Below, in pieces: positions 52,773 through 59,494 of a DNA stretch of 64,000 nt (positions are counted from its first letter, which is position 1; each line of letters begins with the position of its first letter). The stretch is taken from the NCBI GenBank assembly GCA_019752575.1, contig JAIELW010000018.1, positions 1 to 64,000 on the forward strand. The letters run 5' to 3'. The notes under the pieces are model-generated. The model ran no database searches and had not been told where the DNA came from. It saw only the letters and a program-made list of their open reading frames with translations. Both the position numbers and the translations under genes were made by a program. Source of the stretch: Xanthobacteraceae bacterium (GTDB lineage: Bacteria; Pseudomonadota; Alphaproteobacteria; Rhizobiales; Xanthobacteraceae).

Positions 52773-53288
52773 ATGCGCCGTCTGCTGCTGCTTCGCCACG
52801 CCAAGTCGGATTGGCCGGATGGCTACGAGGATGCGTTGCGCCCGCTGGCGGAACGCGGCCGTCGCGACGCACCCGAAATGGGCAAGGCCATCGCGCGCTC
52901 CGGTATCGTTCCGGATCTCGCGCTGGTCTCCACATCGGTCCGCACCCGGCAAACCTGGGAACTGCTCGCACCCCAACTCGGCAAGGAAGTCCGGACGCGC
53001 GAAGAAAGCGGCCTCTATGGTGCGCCCGAAAAGACGCTTCTCGATTTCGCACGCTTCGCGCCTGATGAAATCGAAACGCTACTTCTATGTGCGCACAATC
53101 CCGGCATGGAACGGCTCGCGCGAAGCTTTGCAAAATCCGGCAACCCGGATGCAATCCGGCGCGTCGAGAAAAAATATCCGACCTGCGCGCTCGCCGTGAT
53201 CGAATTGCCCGTCAATCGCTGGAAAGATGCCGCGCCGCCCGCGGGCCGGCTCGAGATGTTTCTGACGCCGGCCACTCTCGCCGATTAG
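52773..53288 (+). CDS. SixA-like histidine phosphatase
   Basis: This 171-residue branch-2 histidine phosphatase has the RHG-type motif LLLRHAKSDWPDGY (residues 4-17, catalytic His9), STSVRTRQTWELL, and a second catalytic His in LLLCAHNPGMERLA (about residue 109). SixA removes phosphate from phospho-His proteins such as HPt domains or the nitrogen PTS protein; the target here is unknown. No Shine-Dalgarno sequence is seen because the hairpin 52695-52769 directly precedes the ATG. Confidence 0.9.
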   Translation: MRRLLLLRHAKSDWPDGYEDALRPLAERGRRDAPEMGKAIARSGIVPDLALVSTSVRTRQTWELLAPQLGKEVRTREESGLYGAPEKTLLDFARFAPDEIETLLLCAHNPGMERLARSFAKSGNPDAIRRVEKKYPTCALAVIELPVNRWKDAAPPAGRLEMFLTPATLAD

Positions 53289-53290
53289 CA

Positions 53291-53872
53291 TCACGCCTTC
53301 GGCAATACGTCCTCGGGTATCGCATCCGGGCGATAGCTGCGCGGCCGGTTGCGCATCACGATGTTCCAGATCTGCCACAGAAACCAGCCGCCGATCAGAA
53401 TGATGACACCGGTCAGCGCATGATGCCCGGCGACAAATCCCTGAAACGCGATGTAGGCGATCAGAAAGAACGTGGCGGCCGCAACGATCACCGAAGGCCA
53501 CCAGCGCCAAGCCGGGAACCCGGCCTCGTAAACGCAGTTCGCCTTGGAAGCCTCGACCCTGCGATGCAGCTCGCGAAGGAAGCGCTCGTAGTCGTTGCCC
53601 TGATCCGCCATGTCGATCAGCGATCGTGCGGAAACGGAATACATAAAGAGCTTCTGCGCGTTCAGCGGCCAGATCTCCGCGATGAAGCGCGAACTCGCCA
53701 TGCTGGTCGGCTTATAGCCGAGCCGGATGTGCTTGATCATCGGGTAGCTGACGCGCCCGCTGCGCGGCCCGATCGCCCAGTCGAGCGCATCCTTGGACAG
53801 CGCAAACTCGTGCGCCGGGCCCATCAGACGCGGCTTGAACATATAAGTGTATGGAGATTCTTCGGACGACAT
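53291..53872 (-). CDS. Membrane protein, unknown function
   Basis: This 193-residue protein has a soluble N-terminal 115 residues (YTYMFKPRLMGPAHEFALSK; GRVSYPMIKHIRLGYKPTSM), resembling a PH-like cytoplasmic part, then two adjacent membrane helices (VIVAAATFFLIAYIAFQGFV; LTGVIILIGGWFLWQIWNIV) and a basic tail. No named family is assigned. Its end is 3 bp from the convergent sixA stop. Confidence 0.75.
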   Translation of the reverse strand: MSSEESPYTYMFKPRLMGPAHEFALSKDALDWAIGPRSGRVSYPMIKHIRLGYKPTSMASSRFIAEIWPLNAQKLFMYSVSARSLIDMADQGNDYERFLRELHRRVEASKANCVYEAGFPAWRWWPSVIVAAATFFLIAYIAFQGFVAGHHALTGVIILIGGWFLWQIWNIVMRNRPRSYRPDAIPEDVLPKA

Positions 53873-53913
53873 CGCGCGCGGCTTTTAAACCGCGCGCATG
53901 AAGCTTGCAAAGC

Positions 53914-53941
53914 AATTCGGGGCGCGGTTTCCCGCGCCCCG
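53914..53941 (-). terminator. GC-rich hairpin after the Tyr-rich protein gene
   Basis: CGGGGCGCGG (53918-53927) and CCGCGCCCCG (53932-53941) form a perfect 10-bp stem with a 4-nt loop, 14 nt after the stop of the gene ending at 53956. The downstream tract on the minus strand (aattgctttg) is only moderately T-rich. Confidence 0.6.
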
Positions 53942-53955
53942 GATTTCAGACCGCC

Positions 53956-54303
53956 TTACCAGCCGTAATAGTAGCGCGGGCCGTGATAGTACTGCGGACC
54001 GTAATACGGGCTGCCGTAATAGGCAGGATAGTACGGGTCATAATAGTAAGGACGGTGATAGTAGCTGTTGGCGGCGATGGCACCGCCAATCACGCCGAGC
54101 GCGATGGCCGGCGCGATCCAATGGCCGCGGTGGCGGTGGCGCCACTGGACATCTTCCGTCTGCTGCGGCGCAGACTGCTTCACGATGTTCTGGCTCGGCG
54201 CGACGGGAGCCGCGGCGGCCGGAACGGACGCGATGGCGAGCGTGCCAAGGCCGACGGTGCCGGCAAGGCCGATCGCGGTAATCTTCTTGCGCAGGGTGTT
54301 CAT
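53956..54303 (-). CDS. Small exported Tyr/Pro/His-rich protein
   Basis: This 115-residue protein has a signal peptide (TAIGLAGTVGLGTLAIASVP, cleavage near AAAA at 32), a short glycine-rich hydrophobic segment (WIAPAIALGVIGGAIAANSY), and a C-terminal 35-residue tail made almost entirely of Tyr, Pro, His and Gly (YYDPYYPAYYGSPYYGPQYY). Similar low-complexity envelope proteins are common in Rhizobiales; function is unknown. The ATG at 54303 follows AAAGGAGG. Confidence 0.78.
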   Translation of the reverse strand: MNTLRKKITAIGLAGTVGLGTLAIASVPAAAAPVAPSQNIVKQSAPQQTEDVQWRHRHRGHWIAPAIALGVIGGAIAANSYYHRPYYYDPYYPAYYGSPYYGPQYYHGPRYYYGW

Positions 54304-54510
54304 CTGAACCTCCTTTTCACTACGCGAGGCGAACGCATTTAGTGACGTCATATCCGCGTTCAATAGCCCGTAACGTCTGGAACGAATTATTGTTTCATGA
54401 ACGGCGGTTCAGCTTCGCGCCGCCTTTTCGCCACAGCAAAACGCGCGCGAGAAAAGCGATTTTTCCCGCGCTCGCTTCGTGCGAAACTCCTTTAAAGCAG
54501 GAGATTGCCG

Positions 54511-55482
54511 ATGAGCCGTGACCCCAGAAATGCGATTACGCGCCGCGCCGCGATAATTGGCGGCGGGCTGCTTGCCGCGGCAGGCGCCCTATCCTCGCCC
54601 GCGCTCGCGAAAATGCCTTTCGCAAAGGCGCAGGCTCCCGGTTATTTTCGCCGCAAGCTCGGCGACTTCGAAGTGACGGCCGTGCTCGACGGCGATATCG
54701 ATCTGGAGCTGAAACTTTTTTCTGGTGACGCCGCTGAAATGCAGAGGCTGTCGGCGCAAAGCTACCAGCCTTCGCCTCCGCGCATTCACTGCAATGCCTT
54801 CGCGGTGAACACCGGAGAAAAACTCTATCTCGTCGATACCGGCACCGGCGTGCTGTTGGGCTCGTCGCTCGGCCGTGTCGCCGAAAACCTCGTACTGGCC
54901 GGCATCAATGTCGACCAGATCGACGCGATCTTGCTCACGCACCTGCATCCGGATCACTTCGGCGGCATGACCATGGAAGGGCGGCCGGTGTTCAAGAACG
55001 CCGAAATCTATGTCGCCGAAGCCGACGCAAAATTCTGGCTGAGCGCCGAGGTCGCCGACAAGGCGCCTACGGATTTCAAGCCGTTCTTCGAGATGGCAGT
55101 GGCCGCGATCAAACCCTACGCCCACCGGCTGAAGCCGCTACCGGCAAAAGGCGAGATCGCGAGTGGCGTTTCCGCGATCGCCTTGCCCGGTCACACGGTC
55201 GGACATACTGGTTATCTTTTCGCCTCCGGGAAAGAACAGATGTTGGTCTGGGGCGATGTCGTGCACAACGCGGCGCTGCAATTCGAACGCCCGGAATGGA
55301 CTTTTGCCGCGGACACGGACCGAGAGCAAGCGGCAGCAGCGCGAAAGCGCGCCTTCGATATGGTCGCGACCGACAAACTTCTTGTCGCGGGCATGCATCT
55401 TCCCTATCCGGGGCTCGGTTTCGTCGAGAAAGCTGGCGCGCAATATCGCTATCATGCGGATTTCTGGAGCACGAAGCTCTAG
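54511..55482 (+). CDS. Tat-exported metallo-beta-lactamase-fold hydrolase
   Basis: This 323-residue protein has a Tat-type leader (TRRAAIIGGGLLAAAGALSS, about 11-30; twin Arg preceded by Thr) and an MBL fold with the zinc motif LTHLHPDHFGGM (HxHxDH, about residue 149), a further His in LPGHTVGHTGY and Asp in VWGDVVHNAAL. The family includes lactonases and unrelated hydrolases, so the substrate is not predicted. ATG 54511 follows AGGAGA. Confidence 0.88.
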   Translation: MSRDPRNAITRRAAIIGGGLLAAAGALSSPALAKMPFAKAQAPGYFRRKLGDFEVTAVLDGDIDLELKLFSGDAAEMQRLSAQSYQPSPPRIHCNAFAVNTGEKLYLVDTGTGVLLGSSLGRVAENLVLAGINVDQIDAILLTHLHPDHFGGMTMEGRPVFKNAEIYVAEADAKFWLSAEVADKAPTDFKPFFEMAVAAIKPYAHRLKPLPAKGEIASGVSAIALPGHTVGHTGYLFASGKEQMLVWGDVVHNAALQFERPEWTFAADTDREQAAAARKRAFDMVATDKLLVAGMHLPYPGLGFVEKAGAQYRYHADFWSTKL

Positions 55483-55588
55483 TAAGCGCCGCGTCCGTCA
55501 GCAGGAGTACGAACTGCTCGCGCTGAATACCGGTGGTGCGTCTTACGGCTATAACCAGACCCTCGCCGATTTCGACACCGTCAAGTAA
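55454..55588 (+). CDS. Possible small protein or gene remnant
   Basis: A 44-codon frame starts at an ATG inside the end of the metallo-hydrolase gene and reads MRISGARSSSKRRVRQQEYE then LLALNTGGASYGYNQTLADF and DTVK. The last 30 residues look protein-like rather than random and end just before a strong terminator. No Shine-Dalgarno sequence is seen. It may be a real small protein or the C-terminal remnant of a lost gene. Confidence 0.3.
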   Translation: MRISGARSSSKRRVRQQEYELLALNTGGASYGYNQTLADFDTVK

Positions 55589-55603
55589 TCGGGATCGCAT
55601 AAC

Positions 55604-55634
55604 GCGGCCGGCGGCAACGCCGGCCGCTTCTTCT
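55604..55634 (+). terminator. Terminator after the metallo-hydrolase gene
   Basis: GCGGCCGGCG pairs with CGCCGGCCGC around GCAA and is followed by TTCTTCT. It lies between convergent genes. Confidence 0.82.
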
Positions 55635-56259
55635 ACGCATTACGGAGCGCGAAGATCTGCCGGTAGATCGAGCGATCGCGCGCTTCCATGACTGCAAGGC
55701 CTGCGGCGAGCGTGTTCTCGTCGAGCGCTTCGAGCAGTAGCATTGCTTCGAAAGAGCGGTCGCCGGCGCGCATCGCCCTTTCGTTGGTCGCAATTCCGGA
55801 TGCCGCCGGATCCGCCTCGAAAATCCGCGTAGCCGCAATCTTGTCGGCCTTCGCGATTTCGGCCCCGGCATCGAGATAAGCGGATACTTGCGCGCGCTCG
55901 ATGAGTACCGGCGCGGCGTACATGCCCTCGCCGCTTCCCGATTCCTGCACGATGCGTCCGCCGCCGCGCATGAAATTTTTCAATTTCGGCATGATGCGTT
56001 GCGACCACGCCGTCGGCGCGTTCAATCGCGCTAGATAGGCCGCGCTGCCGACCACGCCCGCATCCTTCAGGCGATAAAAAATCAAGAAACGCGCGCGGCC
56101 TTCCGCTTCCGTGCGGAAAACGCGCACTGCGAGAAAGCCCGGCACGGCGAGCCGCTCCTGCACATGCTCGCGCGTGAGCCAGTGCAGGTAGTCGGTCTCG
56201 CCAGCCTTATCGACATCGCTCCAGATCGCGAGAAAACCGTTCGCTTCAGCGCGCGTCAT
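55633..56259 (-). CDS. EthD/DUF4286-like protein, unknown function
   Basis: This 208-residue soluble protein begins MTRAEANGFLAIWSDVDKAG. Its first 100 residues (DYLHWLTREHVQERLAVPGF then LAVRVFRTEAEGRARFLIFY) resemble dimeric alpha/beta-barrel EthD/DUF4286 proteins; a second, more divergent repeat appears from about 120 (GEGMYAAPVLIERAQVSAYL). No enzymatic role is known. The ATG at 56259 overlaps the preceding small gene by 14 bp, so the two are likely coupled. Confidence 0.72.
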   Translation of the reverse strand: MTRAEANGFLAIWSDVDKAGETDYLHWLTREHVQERLAVPGFLAVRVFRTEAEGRARFLIFYRLKDAGVVGSAAYLARLNAPTAWSQRIMPKLKNFMRGGGRIVQESGSGEGMYAAPVLIERAQVSAYLDAGAEIAKADKIAATRIFEADPAASGIATNERAMRAGDRSFEAMLLLEALDENTLAAGLAVMEARDRSIYRQIFALRNA

Positions 56260-56428
56260 CGTCCTCGTCGTCGTCGCCGGAATAGACCTGTTCCTGCAGG
56301 TCGAGCACGGCATCGCGCAGCGCCTCGATGACGAAAGCGAGCGCTTTCGGGTCCGCGGTGCCCGCTTGCAACTTGCCGAGCGCGGCTTCGAATTCGGCAC
56401 CTTCGAGCGGATTGTCGTCTTCGGCCAT
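56246..56428 (-). CDS. Small acidic protein, unknown function
   Basis: This 60-residue protein, MAEDDNPLEGAEFEAALGKL followed by QAGTADPKALAFVIEALRDA and an Asp-rich end (SGDDDEDDDAR), is strongly acidic and helical. A near-ideal GGAGG site five bases before the ATG at 56428 supports it. It is translationally linked to the EthD-like gene. Confidence 0.68.
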   Translation of the reverse strand: MAEDDNPLEGAEFEAALGKLQAGTADPKALAFVIEALRDAVLDLQEQVYSGDDDEDDDAR

Positions 56429-56592
56429 GGTAACCTCCATTGTGATTTGTCTTTGAATTGTGCGGCGAGACCGAGCGTCGATAACAGAACCGCGGCAACG
56501 TCGAGAACCAGAACCGGCAGGACATCAAGGCGAAGGAACAGGCGCCGCGCCGAGGCGCACCGACTAATCCTGCACAATTTTCCCGTGAAAGT

Positions 56593-56617
56593 CCCGCGAC
56601 TTCTCGCGGGGTTTTTC
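56593..56617 (+). terminator. Orphan plus-strand terminator
   Basis: CCCGCGA (56593-56599) pairs with TCGCGGG (56604-56610) around CTTC and is followed by GTTTTTCTT. No plus-strand gene lies between it and the terminator at 55604-55634, so it may close an unannotated RNA. Confidence 0.6.
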
Positions 56618-56625
56618 TTACCGCG

Positions 56626-56657
56626 CAACAAAAAAGCCCAGCCTTTCGGCTGGGCTT
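56626..56657 (-). terminator. Terminator of the cold-shock gene
   Basis: On the minus strand AAGCCCAGCC pairs with GGCTGGGCTT around a 4-nt loop and runs into TTTTTTTG, 23 nt after the stop. Confidence 0.9.
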
Positions 56658-56679
56658 ACGCGAATGGATGCGAGGACGC

Positions 56680-56883
56680 TTACGCGTTCTGCAAATTCGA
56701 AGCGGCGAGCTTGCCGCGCTCGCTCACGATGTCGAAGGTGACCTTCTGCCCTTCGTTAAGCGTGCTCATGCCGGAGCGTTCGACCGCCGAGATGTGAACG
56801 AACACATCCTTCGAGCCGTCGGTGGGCTGAATGAAGCCGAAGCCTTTTTGCGTGTTGAAAAATTTCACGACGCCGGTAACCAT
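56680..56883 (-). CDS. CspA-family cold-shock protein
   Basis: This 67-residue OB-fold nucleic-acid chaperone begins MVTGVVKFFNTQKGFGFIQP, containing both RNP motifs (KGFGFIQP, then DVFVHISAVERSG). It binds single-stranded RNA and melts secondary structure. ATG 56883 follows ATGGAGACT. The region upstream (to about 57060) is gene-free and may hold a long regulatory leader, as in many csp genes, but no specific structure was identified. Confidence 0.95.
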   Translation of the reverse strand: MVTGVVKFFNTQKGFGFIQPTDGSKDVFVHISAVERSGMSTLNEGQKVTFDIVSERGKLAASNLQNA

Positions 56884-57197
56884 TTTTAGTCTCCATAGAA
56901 ATCGCCGTGACAGGCGACATTGCAGGCGCCGCGCGTCACGCGCAGAACCTTTTCCCGATGCAGCGATGTCTTGGAGAGAGCTCTTCTAGAGGCCCGTTGG
57001 CCAGTACAGCAGCAGATCGAACTTGATCGCTATGCGCTCTATTCGGCCGAATAGCAAACGATACCCCGGCAACACGAATAAAGCGGCTTTTGCCTTTACC
57101 GCGCCTCAATTGCAGATGCGGCCGCGCGTATAAGAATTGTTCGCGCTCTGCTCAGGAGCCGGTAGAAGGCTGGCCGCATGACCGCTCGCGCGCACGG
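56884..57197. other. Gene-free stretch upstream of the cold-shock gene
   Basis: No gene is supported. It must contain the cold-shock gene promoter and leader on the minus strand and the promoter of the small-gene run on the plus strand. An inverted ggagagAGCTCTtctag motif is near 56973-56990. Confidence 0.45.
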
Positions 57198-57386
57198 ATG
57201 AACGATCACTCGAAGTTCATCGGCTATGTGATGCTTGCGGTTCTCGTCACCGCGTTCGTTGCTTGGGCCAAATACGCGGCGATTTCCGGCTCCGTGTTCT
57301 GGACCATCCTGATCGGAGCGTTTGCGTTCTTCGTCGGCTTTCGCGTCTACACGGGCGTCTGGCCCGGGAACGACGCGCGCGGATGA
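57198..57386 (+). CDS. Very small membrane protein
   Basis: This 62-residue protein, MNDHSKFIGYVMLAVLVTAF, has two hydrophobic segments (IGYVMLAVLVTAFVAWAKYA; VFWTILIGAFAFFVGFRVYT) making a helical hairpin. Its stop overlaps the start of the zinc-ribbon gene (ATGA). No function is recognised. Confidence 0.6.
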   Translation: MNDHSKFIGYVMLAVLVTAFVAWAKYAAISGSVFWTILIGAFAFFVGFRVYTGVWPGNDARG

Positions 57387-57523
57387 CAAAGCCGGTGCCG
57401 CCGGTAGGCACGAAGCGCATTTGCAGCGCCTGCGCCGCGAAATTCTACGACCTCGACAAGCGCCCGGTGGTTTGCCCGAAATGCGCGGCCGAGCAGACTG
57501 GCTCCACGGCGATCGTTTCCTAA
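57383..57523 (+). CDS. Short FYDLN-type zinc-ribbon protein
   Basis: This 46-residue protein begins MTKPVPPVGTKRICSACAAK and contains FYDLDKRPVVCPKC: two CxxC pairs (CSAC, CPKC) form a zinc ribbon. This matches the N-terminus of alphaproteobacterial FYDLN_acid proteins (TIGR02300), which normally continue with a long acidic tail; here the protein stops just after the ribbon. It is coupled to the upstream membrane protein. Confidence 0.72.
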   Translation: MTKPVPPVGTKRICSACAAKFYDLDKRPVVCPKCAAEQTGSTAIVS

Positions 57524-57538
57524 AGAGAGGAGGCAGCG

Positions 57539-57733
57539 GTGATTCACAAGTTCAAAATCGGCCAGACCGTGCAGCTCACGCGCGACAATCTTCGCACCGC
57601 GAACCAAAACAGATTCCGGATTCTCGCGCTGCGCCCGTTCGACGGCGACGACCCGCTTTATCTCGTGAAAAGCGACAGCGAACGCTGCCAGCGCATCGTG
57701 CCGCAAAGCGCGATCAAGACGGACGCCGCCTAG
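57539..57733 (+). CDS. Small basic protein, unknown function
   Basis: This 64-residue protein (MIHKFKIGQTVQLTRDNLRT, then YLVKSDSERCQRIVPQSAIK) starts at GTG 57539 with AGAGGAGG upstream. The HKFKIGQTVQLT opening and short beta pattern look like a small SH3-like barrel. No family is named with confidence. Its end overlaps the stop of the convergent 46-residue membrane protein. Confidence 0.65.
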   Translation: MIHKFKIGQTVQLTRDNLRTANQNRFRILALRPFDGDDPLYLVKSDSERCQRIVPQSAIKTDAA

Positions 57734-57870
57734 AGCGGCACCGCGAGCCGGAAGAAGCTCGTGAAGTTGAAAAGATAAAGAAAGACCAGGAATAGCGCGG
57801 TGGACATCGCCGCGAGCGTGTAGACGGCATAGCGCGTGGCGTCTTCGCGCCGTTCCGGATCGGTTGTCAT
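57730..57870 (-). CDS. 46-residue membrane protein
   Basis: The ATG at 57870 opens a 46-codon frame, MTTDPERREDATRYAVYTLA then AMSTALFLVFLYLFNFTSFF and RLAVPL. A charged N-terminus is followed by one membrane helix. GGAGAC lies upstream. It converges on the small basic protein gene with stop overlap at 57730-57733. Confidence 0.6.
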   Translation of the reverse strand: MTTDPERREDATRYAVYTLAAMSTALFLVFLYLFNFTSFFRLAVPL

Positions 57871-57959
57871 GATTTCGTCTCCGGCGCGGGACCGGGGATG
57901 CAACAATCTGCATACGCGAACGGCGCTAGAAGCGAGCCTACGCGGCCTGCGTTACAATA

Positions 57960-58080
57960 GATAGCGCGGCGGAGAAATACTTCCGCGTGGATTTAGAACT
58001 CGCGCGCGATCTCTTTGTTGAGATCTGCGCCGGGAGGAGGCTGCGCTTTCCATTCTGCGCAGCCTCTGCCGTTTCTTCTC
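57960..58080 (+). ncRNA. Candidate small RNA
   Basis: A TACAAT -10-like box (57953-57958) precedes a run of hairpins: CGGA-gaaatactt-CCG, GATCTC-tttgtt-GAGATC extended by GCGC pairs (58006-58030), and a perfect 10-bp GAGGCTGCGC/GCGCAGCCTC stem (58037-58066) followed by TGCCGTTTCTTCT. No open frame fits. On the opposite strand the last stem carries CCTCCTCCC, an anti-Shine-Dalgarno motif known from some alphaproteobacterial sRNAs, so orientation is open. Confidence 0.4.
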
Positions 58081-58190
58081 GCGCCGGAATCAATGCCGCG
58101 CCTTCGCGCGGCCTCATTTGCAGGTAGCGCAAGTGTTACAAGATTTTCTGCTTGGAAATTTTTCCGGGTTGAACATGAAAGGTCATTTCC

Positions 58191-58328
58191 ATGACCAATC
58201 CCATTATTGCCGCGGATACGCCGAAGCCGGAAGTGAATGCGCCCCCAGTGACGCCGGCAGCTCCGCAGCCCGAAAAGAGCGCGCCCATGCCGAACAAACC
58301 GGCAGAGAACAGCACAAGCAACAAGTAA
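58191..58328 (+). CDS. 45-residue Pro/Ala/Glu-rich protein
   Basis: The frame from ATG 58191 reads MTNPIIAADTPKPEVNAPPV then TPAAPQPEKSAPMPNKPAEN and STSNK. It is low-complexity and probably disordered. AAAGG lies upstream. It is followed at once by a GGCCCGGCG/GCCGGGC hairpin with TTCTTTTTTTC (58339-58373), a terminator-like signal, which supports a real transcript. Confidence 0.5.
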   Translation: MTNPIIAADTPKPEVNAPPVTPAAPQPEKSAPMPNKPAENSTSNK

Positions 58329-58395
58329 GTTGCGGCTCCGAGGCCCGGCGAAAGCCGGGCTTCTTTTTTTCAGGAAGTCTATTGGGACGATTGCG

Positions 58396-58527
58396 ATGGA
58401 AAAGCGAAAATTCGGAAACAAGCTGAAGCTGCCGTCGGTCGCGCAGATCAAGCACCAGATTCTGCTGCGCTGGCTGAAAGACCAGAAGGCGATCGAAGCG
58501 GCGGAAGCGAAGGCCGCCAATGGCTAA
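58396..58527 (+). CDS. 43-residue basic protein
   Basis: The frame MEKRKFGNKLKLPSVAQIKH then QILLRWLKDQKAIEAAEAKA and ANG is Lys-rich and amphipathic. It overlaps the following 35-residue membrane protein by 8 bp. No family is recognised. Confidence 0.5.
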   Translation: MEKRKFGNKLKLPSVAQIKHQILLRWLKDQKAIEAAEAKAANG

Positions 58528-58627
58528 AGCTACCCACGCTTTCGCAAGCTACATCACGCCGCCGCTTGCCATCCCGCTGCTTGTCGCAGCGATAGTCGTT
58601 TCGCGCGCGCTTTACGTCTGGAGCTGA
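58520..58627 (+). CDS. 35-residue membrane protein
   Basis: ATG 58520 opens MAKATHAFASYITPPLAIPL then LVAAIVVSRALYVWS: a single membrane helix. Its overlap with the upstream small gene and 5-bp gap to the next suggest one operon. It is too short for database-style proof. Confidence 0.45.
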   Translation: MAKATHAFASYITPPLAIPLLVAAIVVSRALYVWS

Positions 58628-58632
58628 GAACG

Positions 58633-58848
58633 ATGAGCGATTGGGTGAAGCTGACCAAGACCGACAACCGGCCGGTCGATATGAACCTGCAACACGCGCA
58701 CAGCGTGCTGCGCGACGAACGCAATTACGGCACGCTGATCGCCTTCGGCCCTTCGGACTCGATCACGGTGCTCGAAACACCGGACGAAATTTTCGGAAGA
58801 AGCCCGAAGCGCGAGACGCTGCAAACGAAAGTAACGGCGAGCGTCTGA
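58633..58848 (+). CDS. 71-residue protein, unknown function
   Basis: MSDWVKLTKTDNRPVDMNLQ then HAHSVLRDERNYGTLIAFGP and SDSITVLETPDEIF. The WVKLT...DMNLQ...ITVLETPDEI pattern faintly recalls small FlbD-family (not the sigma-54 activator) proteins of about 70 residues, but this is uncertain. It is probably co-transcribed with the small genes upstream. Confidence 0.6.
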   Translation: MSDWVKLTKTDNRPVDMNLQHAHSVLRDERNYGTLIAFGPSDSITVLETPDEIFGRSPKRETLQTKVTASV

Positions 58849-58904
58849 AGCCGCCCCGCCCGCTCGCCCCATCCCGGGGCACTCAATTTTTTGGAGGAAC
58901 ACGG

Positions 58905-59114
58905 ATGCGTTTCATGACAGCAATTGCGACCCTTGCCTTCGTTCTTGCGGCCCCGAACGCCGCTTTGGCGCAGGCGAAGCCGAAAGAAAGCCCGCCCGCC
59001 GACCAGGTCGAGCAAGGCAAGAAAGGCGCGGCGGGACCGGCGGCCGAGCAGGTCCGGCCGGAAATGAAGGACAAGGACCAGATGTCCGGCAGCAGCATCA
59101 GCCCGAAGAAGTAA
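58905..59114 (+). CDS. Small exported hydrophilic protein
   Basis: This 69-residue protein has a signal peptide (MRFMTAIATLAFVLAAPNAA, cleavage after ALAQ) and a Lys/Glu/Pro/Ala-rich mature part of about 45 residues without cysteines. TTGGAGGA precedes the ATG at 58905. Its terminator is the one interrupted by twin-hairpin copy 9. Confidence 0.68.
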   Translation: MRFMTAIATLAFVLAAPNAALAQAKPKESPPADQVEQGKKGAAGPAAEQVRPEMKDKDQMSGSSISPKK

Positions 59115-59127
59115 TCTTCAATCCGAC

Positions 59128-59218
59128 AAAAAAGCCCCGCGAGCGATGTCGGGTTTACCCGATATCGCCAAACAAAAAAAACAAGTCGGCTAAAGCCGAC
59201 TTGTATCGCGGGTTTTTT
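59128..59218 (+). terminator. Terminator whose loop holds twin-hairpin copy 9
   Basis: CCCGCGA (59136-59142) and TCGCGGG (59206-59212), preceded by AAAAAA and followed by TTTTTT, form the outer stem. The 63-nt loop between them is almost exactly the twin-hairpin element. Confidence 0.75.
59143..59204 (+). repeat. Twin-hairpin element, copy 9
   Basis: Hairpin A (59143-59168) has stem GCGATGTCGGG against CCCGATATCGC around TTTA: the single difference converts a G-C into a G.T pair. Hairpin B (59181-59204) has stem ACAAGTCGGC and loop TAAA. The spacer is a run of A. Confidence 0.87.
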
Positions 59219-59299
59219 CTTATCTTCATCACCGGGCTTACTTTCCCTCGTCATGGCCGGACTTGATCCGGCCATCCATGATGCGCCACCATTGATTTC

Positions 59300-59494
59300 G
59301 TGAAAGTCCGCGAAGCCATCAAATTGATTGAATCGGACGGCTAGGTGCACGTCGTGACCCGCGGGAGCCACCGTCAATACAGGCACCCAACAAGACCGGG
59401 CCGTGTTACAGTACCAGGGAAGCCGTCGGACGACCTCGCACCAGGAACGCTAAACAGCATTCTCAAACAGGCCGGGCTGAAGGAGACGAAATAA
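59300..59494 (+). pseudogene. hicA: hicA toxin gene interrupted by an amber codon
   Basis: The frame from GTG 59300 reads VKVREAIKLIESDG, then TAG at 59342-59344, then VHVVTRGSHRQYRHP followed by RVTVPGKPSDDLAPGT and LNSILKQAGLKETK. This is a full-length HicA mRNA interferase with the catalytic His in GSHRQYRHP; relatives have Trp (TGG) at the stop position, so one base change made it a pseudogene. The end overlaps hicB as TAATG. A palindromic repeat lies 20 bp upstream. Confidence 0.85.
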
